NCBI GenBank assembly: GCA_964616755.1
Contig: CAZTSI010000002.1
Location: forward strand, 1-64,000
DNA: 64,000 bases
Direction of reading: 5' to 3'
DNA from: CAYNFR01 sp964616755
GTDB lineage: Bacteria > Bacteroidota > Bacteroidia > Chitinophagales > Saprospiraceae
Every line of letters begins with the position of its first letter. Within the stretch, counting starts at the first letter, position 1. The notes below the pieces were generated by a model. The model worked only from the letters and a program-made list of their open reading frames with translations, was not told the DNA's origin and did not search any database. The position numbers and the translations under genes were made by a program. This document shows, in pieces, positions 8,894 to 18,727 of the stretch.

Positions 8894-11800
8894 TCAATAA
8901 CGCTTCTTATTAAAAAATAAAACATGCGGATTGAGAACCGCAGTAGGGCAGTTTAGAACGCCGCAGTTAGCTGATGCCTCAAGTATCATTTGATCGAAAT
9001 ATTGTTTTCCAATTGGTGAGAGATGACGAGCTGGATGAAACCAAGAAGACACCGGTGAAGGAATAGCTCCGCCATTTTTGACGTTGCTATATAGCTCATT
9101 CATGTGTAGTCCAAAGTACGTTCGTGATCCATGAAAGGAGGCAATTCCGGGCAAGGCATCTGATGCTTGATAATAAAAGTAAACACCATTAATACTGCTT
9201 GCTTGATCACCGGCTCCTGTCCACAGGTAGGCATCTGCTGAAGCTAAATATACCCCACGCGTAAAGACATTATTATAGTTCGGTTGAAAATTTTTATAGT
9301 CATAGATAAAGCGTCTAGTCACATTATCTATATACAAGGAGTCCTCAAAGAGGTAACTCGCTGGCGAGGAGGACATCCCAAAATCTTGCATGGCTAGATA
9401 ATTGGATAGAATCAACGATTGCCGCATATCCTTAAGTGTATCCACTAAATCTGGGGAGATTGACCCCTCCGTAGTGGCTGAAACAATGATTAGATCATAA
9501 TCGCTAAAATTGACACTCACTGGAGTCATTGGGTTCATTGGATCAAACATCGCTAAGCCAGATGGTGCATATTTAGCCAATATTGGTGTCACAATCGAAG
9601 TACCATTGGCTCTATCTAAATACTCTATCCATCCATGATCCCATGCATCCCGATCAGCGGGTTTGTCTTCGCCACATATATATAAAATGTTACAAATAAT
9701 GCTATCACTTGAGCATGGGCTAGGTGCACTGTAATAGGCCGTATCGGAGCAAAGTGTTTTGTAATAGCCCCATTGGGCCACAATGGCGTTATTGATAGAA
9801 CCATCAGCAGGAACATTAAAGCTAAGCGCCTGTGGCGAAGAAACCAAAGACGGATTCAAATACTTCGTCTGACCAAAAAGCATTATAGCCAAAGTATCAC
9901 TGAGGGGTGTCGTCCATATAATATTCATAGAAACCGTAGCCACATCCTCCAACGGATCATTTATACAAGCTGAAACTACAATGTTTGAAATAGTTATACG
10001 ATCACAGTCGTCATCGGCACAATCTAACAGCCCATCTCCATCATCATCTATCCCGTTATCACAAAGCTCAGGTAAACACGGCCCAATGAGTGGATTTTGC
10101 CAATTGTTGTTGACTGGGCTACTGTAAGATATAGAAGTAATCAACCCATTGGGATCTACCACAGGTATGCCTATTCCCGCAATACCGTTTGTATCGGGGT
10201 CTGATATACTTTCTTCTGCGGCATCATAACACCCATCCCCGTCTGAATCTAGTTCATAGGCATCAAAAAGGTTGTCAGGAACTAGTTCGCTATTCGCTAT
10301 GGCGTAATTCAAATTTCCTGACTCCGCTGATGTCTCCAAACTGTCAAAAAGCCCATTAGCTCCAGATCCAGTTAATGCCGCATCCATCCGACCATCTACA
10401 TTACTATCCGCATAACCATGACCTGCTTCGTATACATCTAAAATGCCGTCATTATCGCTGTCTAGATCAAAACTATTCACGACACCGTCTCCATCCGTAT
10501 CTAATGGTTGTAAACAACTTATACCATAAAACGAAAAATCATCAAACCAAATTGGCACAGGCAACACGGAGCGTCTATTATAAAAGTAGATTCTAAACGT
10601 ATACGTCGTGGATGGCTTGATATAGTAAAAATTATTGTCTGGATATTGGAAATAAGCTTGAAATGTGGGATCCAAATTGTCATCTATGGTAGCTCTATCA
10701 TCAAGAACATAAGACGTGAGAAAACTATCATCTGAAATAAGTATGGATATATCATACCCATAATTGGCGGCCACAGCCGTGCTTGCAATGGGGTGTTTGT
10801 TATTGGTAAACTGCGTGAGGTACAAACCTGTCATATTAGGTTGAGTAGTAAATGAATATTGCAAATAATCCCCATCCGCAATCGATCCTACAAGGGTCAA
10901 TTGATCTATACCGCTTACTTTAACTACTGTACTTTGTATCAAGGCCGAAAGGCCGCTGCCATAGGCCTCGTTGTCCATTGATTGGATAAAAGTTGGATTT
11001 AAAATCGTACCTTGAACAAAGGGTGCAACATTGTGTGACCAAGATCCCAATGAAGTAAATGCACTGCCACATTGACTCTCATCCCAATCACGAATACCAT
11101 CATTATCATCATCTAAATCAAATCGATCGCAAACGCTATCTGCATCCATATTTGACTCCATGCCACCACCACAAATATCGTTAATTAGTTGTAGGCAGAA
11201 TAAATCCATATGAATCGTACCCACTGCGTTCGTTTTTCTACCAAATACTTCTATCGAAGCGGTGTTCGCTGGTACCGTTATCATCAACTCGTGCTTCGTG
11301 TATATCGAATCATAGACATTTCGTACGATTGTTCGAATTACATTGTTATTACTATCTCTAAATTGGATTCCACCTTCACCATCAGCGCTACCACCTCGCT
11401 TTGCATAAAAGGTGAGATAATAAGTTTGTCCAGCTATAACGGTATTCAAATTTTGTACAAAACCACCAACACCACCAGAAATCAATAATGATTGTACCCC
11501 TGACAAAGCATCTGCACTGGCAGTGGTTGCGCCTAAATTGATCCATGAAGTCAGCCCCGATTCGAAATCGTTATTGAGCAGGACATTTGAAGAACATGCT
11601 TGAATGCAGGCTGTTGATATTCCTGCATTGAGATAGGCCGGTGTCGTCGCCTGTGGTATACCTGCTACCGCCGGCCGGCCTAACGAGTCAACAGCAGCCG
11701 CAATCCGGTTGCTGGCATCTAAATCCGCTGCTATAAAAGTTCCACTACCTTCGATCGCGTCTGGGCAACCGTCATTGTCACTATCATTATCATGATGATT

Positions 11801-12991
11801 AGCAAGTCCGTCACCGTCAAAGTCAAGGTTTGGACATATTTCAAAAACAAATTCTAGACCATCACCTCCTGCTGCTTCTATTCCTATTCCTCCAACCGTA
11901 AATGTTAGACTCGTGATTCGATCCCCCGTTATTAGAATACTTCCAGCGGCCGCACCCGTCGTGTTATTCGCCTCTCCCGAGGGGGTCGGTGAAGAGCCTA
12001 AATTTACATTTGGCGTTCTAAAAAATCGATTTCCTATTACTTCAAATTGGCTGTTGCCCGTCAATCTATTCATCGTTATAAAAGGACTCACTAATGTCCA
12101 TTCAGAAGAATTGGAGAAAAAAGGTTGCCCAGCTGCTGCCCCATTCCCACCAAGACGATCAACATGCAAGATTATATTATCAGAAGGTCTTGAGAAGGTA
12201 ATTGTTATCTCTACAAAACCTCCATCGCCGTTAGCGGGCGTATTAGTAGATTCTGGTGTATTATCCCAAAAAAAAGTAAAATCCAGCGATTGCGAGCCTG
12301 CGATGGCCGGATTAGACCAAAAATTTGTTGGATTCATCGTCCCTGTTGGGGTATAAGTAAAGTTTGTATTGTTTCCGATTCTTCGATTACTAACTCGAAT
12401 GGTGTCGCCTGTATTTATGTTTCTTGCCGCACCACTAACGACCGACCAATTGGTCGATCTCTTAATCGCGCACAGGTTTTCATCGCTATCTAAAATACCA
12501 TCGTTGTCATCGTCGAGATCACAAATGTTGTTGACTCCATCGAGATCAGTATCTGCACTATCAGTATCCACACATGGATTGACAAGATTGAATGTAAAAT
12601 TATGAATGGATTGTGATCCGAAATTGGGAAGATTGGGTGATTGATATTGGATGACGCCATCTACAGAAATTCGATACCCAGCGAGAGAGTTTTGATTATC
12701 CCCGTTAGTATTGTCAGCCATACCGTCGCCAAAACTATCAAATATCGTAAAGGTATATGTGCCAGATGTTCTTAACTGAAAATTGAGATCTATTACATCA
12801 TCCGCAGACAAAAAAGGCCCCCCGCGATATATGTATCCACCTGGCCCTGTTATCTGCCAAGTAACCTCTTCTTCCCAGCTATCGAGATCTATGTAAATAT
12901 TAAGCGTACTTTGCCCGTTCAGTACATTGACATTGACACTGACCAAGAGAAGAAATAATAAGACAAAAGCGATTCTATTCGAAATCGACAT
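8894..12991 (-). CDS. Giant secreted protein with Asp-rich calcium repeats, CBM-like module and C-terminal alpha/beta domain
   Basis: 1365 residues with a clear signal peptide (1-27, ending NGQS). Residues 30-135 hold a beta module with FDSFGDGM, related to the N-terminal module of the adjacent lysyl oxidase. Thrombospondin-type-3-like repeats (DLDDDNDGI and similar) occur near 146-170, 614-640 and 828-930. Residues about 470-600 resemble a carbohydrate-binding CBM4/9-like module (NDFESGLTSW). A CDNGIDDDGDGLLDC motif sits at about 978. Residues about 1100-1345 look like an alpha/beta, ThuA- or amidotransferase-like domain (ILYICGED) that I cannot assign. The last residues, TAVLNPHVLFF, recur at the end of the next gene. 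The middle half is paralogous to that gene. Probably a surface or matrix protein exported by T9SS. Confidence 0.85.
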   Translation of the reverse strand: MSISNRIAFVLLFLLLVSVNVNVLNGQSTLNIYIDLDSWEEEVTWQITGPGGYIYRGGPFLSADDVIDLNFQLRTSGTYTFTIFDSFGDGMADNTNGDNQNSLAGYRISVDGVIQYQSPNLPNFGSQSIHNFTFNLVNPCVDTDSADTDLDGVNNICDLDDDNDGILDSDENLCAIKRSTNWSVVSGAARNINTGDTIRVSNRRIGNNTNFTYTPTGTMNPTNFWSNPAIAGSQSLDFTFFWDNTPESTNTPANGDGGFVEITITFSRPSDNIILHVDRLGGNGAAAGQPFFSNSSEWTLVSPFITMNRLTGNSQFEVIGNRFFRTPNVNLGSSPTPSGEANNTTGAAAGSILITGDRITSLTFTVGGIGIEAAGGDGLEFVFEICPNLDFDGDGLANHHDNDSDNDGCPDAIEGSGTFIAADLDASNRIAAAVDSLGRPAVAGIPQATTPAYLNAGISTACIQACSSNVLLNNDFESGLTSWINLGATTASADALSGVQSLLISGGVGGFVQNLNTVIAGQTYYLTFYAKRGGSADGEGGIQFRDSNNNVIRTIVRNVYDSIYTKHELMITVPANTASIEVFGRKTNAVGTIHMDLFCLQLINDICGGGMESNMDADSVCDRFDLDDDNDGIRDWDESQCGSAFTSLGSWSHNVAPFVQGTILNPTFIQSMDNEAYGSGLSALIQSTVVKVSGIDQLTLVGSIADGDYLQYSFTTQPNMTGLYLTQFTNNKHPIASTAVAANYGYDISILISDDSFLTSYVLDDRATIDDNLDPTFQAYFQYPDNNFYYIKPSTTYTFRIYFYNRRSVLPVPIWFDDFSFYGISCLQPLDTDGDGVVNSFDLDSDNDGILDVYEAGHGYADSNVDGRMDAALTGSGANGLFDSLETSAESGNLNYAIANSELVPDNLFDAYELDSDGDGCYDAAEESISDPDTNGIAGIGIPVVDPNGLITSISYSSPVNNNWQNPLIGPCLPELCDNGIDDDGDGLLDCADDDCDRITISNIVVSACINDPLEDVATVSMNIIWTTPLSDTLAIMLFGQTKYLNPSLVSSPQALSFNVPADGSINNAIVAQWGYYKTLCSDTAYYSAPSPCSSDSIICNILYICGEDKPADRDAWDHGWIEYLDRANGTSIVTPILAKYAPSGLAMFDPMNPMTPVSVNFSDYDLIIVSATTEGSISPDLVDTLKDMRQSLILSNYLAMQDFGMSSSPASYLFEDSLYIDNVTRRFIYDYKNFQPNYNNVFTRGVYLASADAYLWTGAGDQASSINGVYFYYQASDALPGIASFHGSRTYFGLHMNELYSNVKNGGAIPSPVSSWFHPARHLSPIGKQYFDQMILEASANCGVLNCPTAVLNPHVLFFNKKRY

Positions 12992-13029
12992 TTATTTTTA
13001 GGGTTAAGTCTACAACAACAATACTTACT

Positions 13030-13053
13030 ATATTATGACGCGTACTAGTATCC
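13030..13053 (-). promoter_or_regulatory. Shared upstream motif, copy 2
   Basis: 13030-13045 matches 15 of 16 bases of 8695-8710. The overlapping 13043-13053 (tactagtatcc) is identical to 17949-17959, upstream of the third secreted-protein gene. All copies sit within about 110 bases of a start codon of a neighbouring secreted-protein gene, which suggests common regulation. Confidence 0.35.
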
Positions 13054-13126
13054 GAAGCCACTATCTGGTGACGATATATTTTCTCAGGCTCTGCCTTTTA
13101 ATGCAAGATCAGTCCAGCTCTTGTTG

Positions 13127-16100
13127 TCATCCGCGATTGCGTCCAAACATCATGACATGCGGATTGAGAACTGCAGTTTTGCACGCGAGACAAAAATTGA
13201 TCAAAAAATTTTGCCAATAGGTTTGGGTTGGTGGAGTATATACATGCCCGATAACTCTGCCTTGGCCGTCCACCACCGGCGCTCCATTTCCGGCTATTCC
13301 ATCATTATCGGGGTCAGGGACTTCGGCCTCAAAAGCATCATAACAGCCATCACTATCAGAGTCCAACTCATAGGGATCATATATACCGTCTGGCGAAGAT
13401 TCACTATCAGCTATCGAGTAGTTGTATTGACCGATATCTGGCGTTGTTTCTATCAAATCAAATAAGCCATTACTCCCCGACCCCGCCAAAGCACCATCAA
13501 TCCTGCCGTCATTGTTGGAATCCACGGCTAGATGTCCAGCTTCGACTACATCATAAATTCCATCATTATCACTATCCAAATCAATGGAATTAACCACAAT
13601 GTCACCATCCGAATCAAGCAAATTACCACATACCTCCGCTATAATCTGAAAGTCATCAAACCACGCCGTGCTGTCAGGGTTTGTCGTTTTATTGTAAAAA
13701 TAAACTCTAAAAGTATAGGTAGTCGATGGTCTTAAGTAATAGAAATTGTCATCAGCCTCTTGCGAATAGTTATACCATTGCGGATCAATCGTATGATCAA
13801 TGGTCGTCTGATCCATAATCAGCTGATGGCTTGAAAACCCATCATCCGATACAAGAATAGAGAAGTCATACCCATAATTATCGGTTCGCGCATCTGAAGC
13901 ATATCCATGTTTTGTTTGCATAAATTCTTTAAGATAAACCGCAGGAATATCGGGTCGTGTCGTAAATGCATATTCGACATAGTCATTGTTTACTATAGCG
14001 GCTGATAAAGTGGGTTGATCTATACCAGGGGTCTTCAATAAAGTACTTTCTAAAAATGCGCCTAATCCAACACCATATTGCTCTGGTGCTGCAGATGCTA
14101 AAATGCTCGGTTCTAAAATGGTGGCATCAGTTGTATTATCTGGCACATTATGCGACCACCATACTAATCCCCAGATAGTGCCATTACAAGAGCTCTCGTC
14201 TGTATCTTTTATACCGTCATTATCATCATCAATGTCACAAACAGATAAAATGCCATCATTGTCATGGTCTTGTACTCCTAGCGAAAGATTACTTGCACAA
14301 AAAGACATATCACCTATATTGATCCCATGAAAACCAGAAGGGCAAAAGCTACAGTCATCCCATTGGATCGAAATAGATGAAATACCATCTATGTCAAATA
14401 GGCTAATCGTAGCATTATCTATCGTAGTTATATCATTTGTCGCGTCAATGGTCAGAGTGCTTGTAGAATTTCCCGAAATGCCAAAAGATAATTTACCATC
14501 ATTATCATAATCATTTGCTTGTGCATAGATGATTACTGGATTTCCAATGCCATCTATGGCAGTAATAATTAATTGATCGCCAGCAGATCCAGCATAATTA
14601 ACATGACCGATTGGAAAACTGACATGATCTACTGGTTGACTAAAATTGTAGGTTAAATTCACACCAGCGCCAAGAAATCCATCAGTTCTCAGATTTAGAC
14701 CAGTTATACCGTTAAATGTTCCCCCTTGAATGAGAGAAAGTCTTGAGGTTTCACCTGTAATATTGCCACTGATATTAATTCCTGAATTGTTGATATTCGC
14801 TTGGCTACGCGATAAGGCCATAGATGCCCAATTGGTATTCACATTCGTTTGACCACAAACGACCTGACCATCACACATATCACCCACAAGCTCCACACAG
14901 AAAGCATCGAAATAGGCTGCCCCACCACCAGCATCTTTCGCTCCATAGATGGCAACATGAGCTGTATTAGCAGGGGCTGTCATCGTAGCTACATGAAAGT
15001 TATACGTATTAAAAAAGACTTGTCTGGCTTGTCTTCCAATTTCGTTCCAACTGGCATCGTAATATATCAATCCACCTGATGCGCCTTCAGGGCCGGTATT
15101 TTTGGCATAAAAGCTGACCTTATAGGTTTGTCCTGGCAGGACACCTGGTATATTAATACCAATTCCACCAGCACCTCCATTCACCAGAACGGCATTCGAT
15201 CCTTGATAGGCATCGTTTGTAATGCTTGCATTACCCCAATTAGTCCAACTAGCCAATCCTAACTCAAAATCATTGTTTGGTATTAAACTTGAATTGCAAC
15301 TCCAAAGTGGGGGCAGTATTCCGTTAAAAAGTCCAAAATCTATACTCCGTAAATCTGTTGTGGGTGAAAAATTAATGACTGGAGTAATAGGTGCATCAGA
15401 ATCAATGATGTTATTGTTACCAACTCTTGGATGTGTAGGCACATATCCGCTTGGGATATTAGAAATAGCTAAAAAATAGTTGCCGGTAGGAAAGTCTGAG
15501 AAAATATACTGACCTCCATTTGCCGAAATAGTCCATGTATATTCGTTATCGCCTGCTCCGGGTTCAGCAAGACCATTGTTATTGGTATCTTCGTATAAAC
15601 CTNNNNNNNNNNCCTACTCTTACCCCATCGATACCAGGTTCCCCACCGTCTTGTATTCCATTACCATTTAAATCGTCCCAGACAAAGTCGCCCGCAATCG
15701 GTACTGTGCCAGCCTGCGTTTGAATGCCTACTTTAATAGGTTCAGCCGGTAGAAGAGTAGATCCATTAGAAGCATTGTCTGCTACATAAGCAAACGAATT
15801 CCAAGCTACTTCGCCTCCAGTTGGAGCATTTACAGGAGCACGCATCTCCCACTCTAAAACGATAGAATCGTTTTGATTCAAGGTAATCCCAAATAAATCA
15901 AAGCGCAGGGCTGTAACCGAGGTAATATCTGGAGGGGCTACGCTAGACCAAGATGGTGTATTGCAGCCCCCAGGAAAGGGCGTCGGATTACTACCAGCTA
16001 ATTCATCACGACATGGATTGGAAACTGTGGTGTATTGTACGGCTACTCCAGCCGGTGTTGATATAGTTTGAGCCAAATTAGGCCGCCATTGTGAGCTTCT

Positions 16101-17948
16101 TGGAGTCAATATATCCAATATCTCCGTATCCCCGATGTAAGGAAAGATATCAATCAGTTTTATGTTATCGATCGGAGTTGGATTAGGATTGCGTAGCACA
16201 ATCCGATAGTTACTAAGTCCTCCAGGTACAGTTGTACCCACTGACGGATATTGCGAATATGCTGCATCTAAGGTACCAAGAACCTCAATTTTAGATTGGA
16301 TTCCAGCTGATCCTGGAGGCCTTACTACCGTCAAGAATTCATTGTCCCAACAATAATCTGAAGCGAAACCATTAAGAAAATTATTGACATCCGGAGTGGC
16401 ACAAGCAGCATGAGTAGATCCTGAAGCATTAAAAAAATATTCTGATTCAACTACCCCTTCGCTAATACCGGGGTTTATGACAACATCAAAACTAAATGCG
16501 CAGCCGTCCCAAAAACCATTAGCTACTATCGTAAAATCATTGCCAAAGCTCGCATCATAAATAAGTCTGGTATATTCTCGTCCATCAAATGTTGTACCTG
16601 TTTGAATTACTGGACTCTGACCCATAAACGCGGAACACGGCCAGGCTTCTGCCAAAGTCCCTGGTATAAATGACATGTTAGGAGGAAGGATAAGGGTCAT
16701 GACCCCACCTCTTATGTCATTGAGCATTTCAGCTCTACTAAAATAGTTATATCTAATTTTTATTGTATCCCCAATATTGGCATTGGCAATAAAATTATCA
16801 TTTTTATCATAAAAGCTTGTGTAGCCACTGACCTCATCTATACCTAGTGAATAGTTGATCGTAGTAGTGCGACATGACTGTGCATTGATAGGTGTCCCGC
16901 CTACTACGCCTGTATAATCTGCGCAGTTCGTATACATATGACCATCGGGTAAAGATCCAGGAATATTTGCATAAAGTATGAGTGAATTAATAAATCCATC
17001 CAGATATCGAAAATCATTGTACAACATATTTCCTGGAACAGTACCTAAATCCATCCTTAGTTGAGTCACTTTGACTCCCCCGGGTAGTCCTAACCCACTC
17101 ACAAATCGCACTTCGCGTGAACTTAGGTTAAAATTTAACCAAAGATTCCATACCCCTGGGTTATCTGAGCGCATATAGTAAAGCTGGCCTGGATGATTGA
17201 CATACGGAAATTGAGGTGTTCTAATTTGATCTAGTGTAAGGTCTGGTGGTATTACGTCAACGATCTGATAATTGTCAATGGTATTAAATCCACCATTCCC
17301 GACTCTGATCTGCCAATATTGATATCCACCGGGCAATTGTTCTAAATCGCCATATTTTTGATTATTAAAATTGGTTACTGGTATCAAACTTGAGATAGTA
17401 GTATTAGCAGATCTTACGACGGTTCCGGCATTTGAAGAACTTGCTGTTGCAGTATTATTCGCGGTTGCCCCTGTACGACCATAATAAGCAAACATCGCTT
17501 GTAAATTAATCTGCACGCTTGAGCCTTGCGACAAGCCTGTGCCACCAGCACCGCCATCAAAGGTAACGATATACTGACGTGTCCAAGGATCATAAGTGGC
17601 AGATGCTACACCAGAAGGTAAAGGAGTTGAAAAACTCAAAAAGTCCAAAGCCCCGGGCAGGGTACCCGTAATGGTGACATTATTGCAATCACCCGTGGTA
17701 CTGTTGCACGCTATATCCAATACATAATTAAATGGCACTTCAGCCGCTGGGTTAATATTACTAACCGTCTGAGAAAAAGTTAAAGACTGTGCAGAAATAG
17801 CAACAGAAGCTGCGAGCAACCAAGTTAGCAGGAGAAGCTTCAATCTGTTTTGAGGGTGCATCAAATTACACGAAAGGGATATAACCTGTTCTATGGTACG
17901 CCGCATTTTAAAGATGTAATTCAAGTTATATCTGCTTTTCTTTATCAA
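13127..17948 (-). CDS. Giant secreted DUF11/SdrD-B/CBM/thrombospondin-type-3 protein, interrupted by an assembly gap
   Basis: Read as one gene of about 1602 residues. The frames on the two sides of the ten Ns (15603-15612) differ, but overlapping the flanks by three bases (agg) gives GVRVGLYED in frame, exactly as an SdrD B-type domain requires. A signal peptide begins at the internal Met at 17861 (MHPQNRLKLLLL...ISAQ), probably the true start. DUF11-like beta repeats fill about 55-745. The SdrD-like domain (GDFVWDDLNGNGIQDGGEPG) starts near 753. A CBM-like module (NDFELGLASWTNWG) lies at about 889-1016. Asp-rich calcium repeats occur near 1226-1246 and 1442-1545. The C-terminus is CKTAVLNPHVMMFG. 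It is paralogous to the preceding 1365-residue protein and probably a surface or matrix component. If the Ns are real sequence, it could instead be two gene fragments. Confidence 0.8.
15603..15612. other. Ten-N assembly gap within a coding sequence
   Basis: Ten Ns interrupt the SdrD-like domain of the surrounding gene. The bases left of the gap begin, on the minus strand, with agg, and those right of it end with agg. Overlapping these three bases restores the reading frame and the expected protein motif. The Ns are therefore probably a placeholder joining two contigs that actually overlap. Confidence 0.9.
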
Positions 17949-17959
17949 TACTAGTATCC
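17948..17959 (-). promoter_or_regulatory. Shared upstream motif, copy 3 (palindromic core)
   Basis: Contains the perfect 10-bp palindrome atactagtat (17948-17957) and shares 11 bases with 13043-13053. If translation starts at the Met at 17861 this lies about 90 bases upstream, a plausible promoter or operator position. Function is inferred. Confidence 0.3.
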
Positions 17960-18016
17960 TTTAGGCTTAGACAAGATTTTTCATGGGTTTCCCTTATAAC
18001 AGAACCTATCTTTATA

Positions 18017-18718
18017 TTATGTCATCATATAATTGGGCTCCAAATCCCCACGATGATCAATATCATAAAACTGTTTGATTAATCCCATCACTTCTTCGAT
18101 CGTATCAAAGACGGGCAACATATCAATATCTTGAGGAGATATATTGCCGAATTCTTCAAGCATTACCCCTTTTACCCAATCTTTCATCCCCCCCCAAAAA
18201 TCCGATCCAACTAAAATTACTGGAATTGGATTGATTTTATGTGTCTGTACTAAGGTTAACACCTCAAATAACTCATCCAACGTTCCGAATCCCCCTGGAA
18301 AGGCGATAAAAGCTTGTGCATATTTAACAAACATGACCTTACGCACAAAAAAGTAGCGGTGAAAGAGATTTTTGTCATTGTCAATAAATGGATTTGAGTT
18401 TTGCTCAAAAGGTAGGTCAATATTCAATCCTACCGACATTCCATTAGCGCCCTTGGCACCTTTATTTCCTGCCTCCATAATCCCTGGGCCGCCGCCCGTA
18501 ATAACTCCATAGCCTTCATTGACCAATAGCTCTGCCATTTGGACAGCCATCTCATAATACTTAGTGCCGGGTTTAGTTCGTGCAGACCCAAAAATCGAAA
18601 CACAAGGGCCGATACGATTCAATTTTTCAAAGCCCTCTACAAATTCCGAAATGACTTTGAACATCGTCCAACTATTCTCGGCATTTAGCTGATGCCAAGC
18701 CTTTCTTTTATTCGTCAT
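18017..18718 (-). CDS. LOG-family nucleotide 5'-monophosphate phosphoribohydrolase (TIGR00730 type)
   Basis: 233 residues, the full family length. The Rossmann-like nucleotide site GGGPGIMEA (75-83) and the catalytic PGGFGTLDE motif (141-149) define the LOG/YgdH-type family. Members hydrolyse the N-glycosidic bond of nucleoside (cytokinin-type) monophosphates to base plus ribose 5-phosphate, and were long misannotated as lysine decarboxylases. It is cytosolic, with no signal peptide. It starts 9 bases after the stop of the upstream response regulator, so the two are probably cotranscribed. Physiological substrate unknown. Confidence 0.9.
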   Translation of the reverse strand: MTNKRKAWHQLNAENSWTMFKVISEFVEGFEKLNRIGPCVSIFGSARTKPGTKYYEMAVQMAELLVNEGYGVITGGGPGIMEAGNKGAKGANGMSVGLNIDLPFEQNSNPFIDNDKNLFHRYFFVRKVMFVKYAQAFIAFPGGFGTLDELFEVLTLVQTHKINPIPVILVGSDFWGGMKDWVKGVMLEEFGNISPQDIDMLPVFDTIEEVMGLIKQFYDIDHRGDLEPNYMMT

Positions 18719-18727
18719 ATCAATAGA

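Noticed and set aside
11913..12356. Plus-strand frame of 147 codons
   Set aside because: It overlaps the central part of a well-supported minus-strand secreted protein and has no motif.
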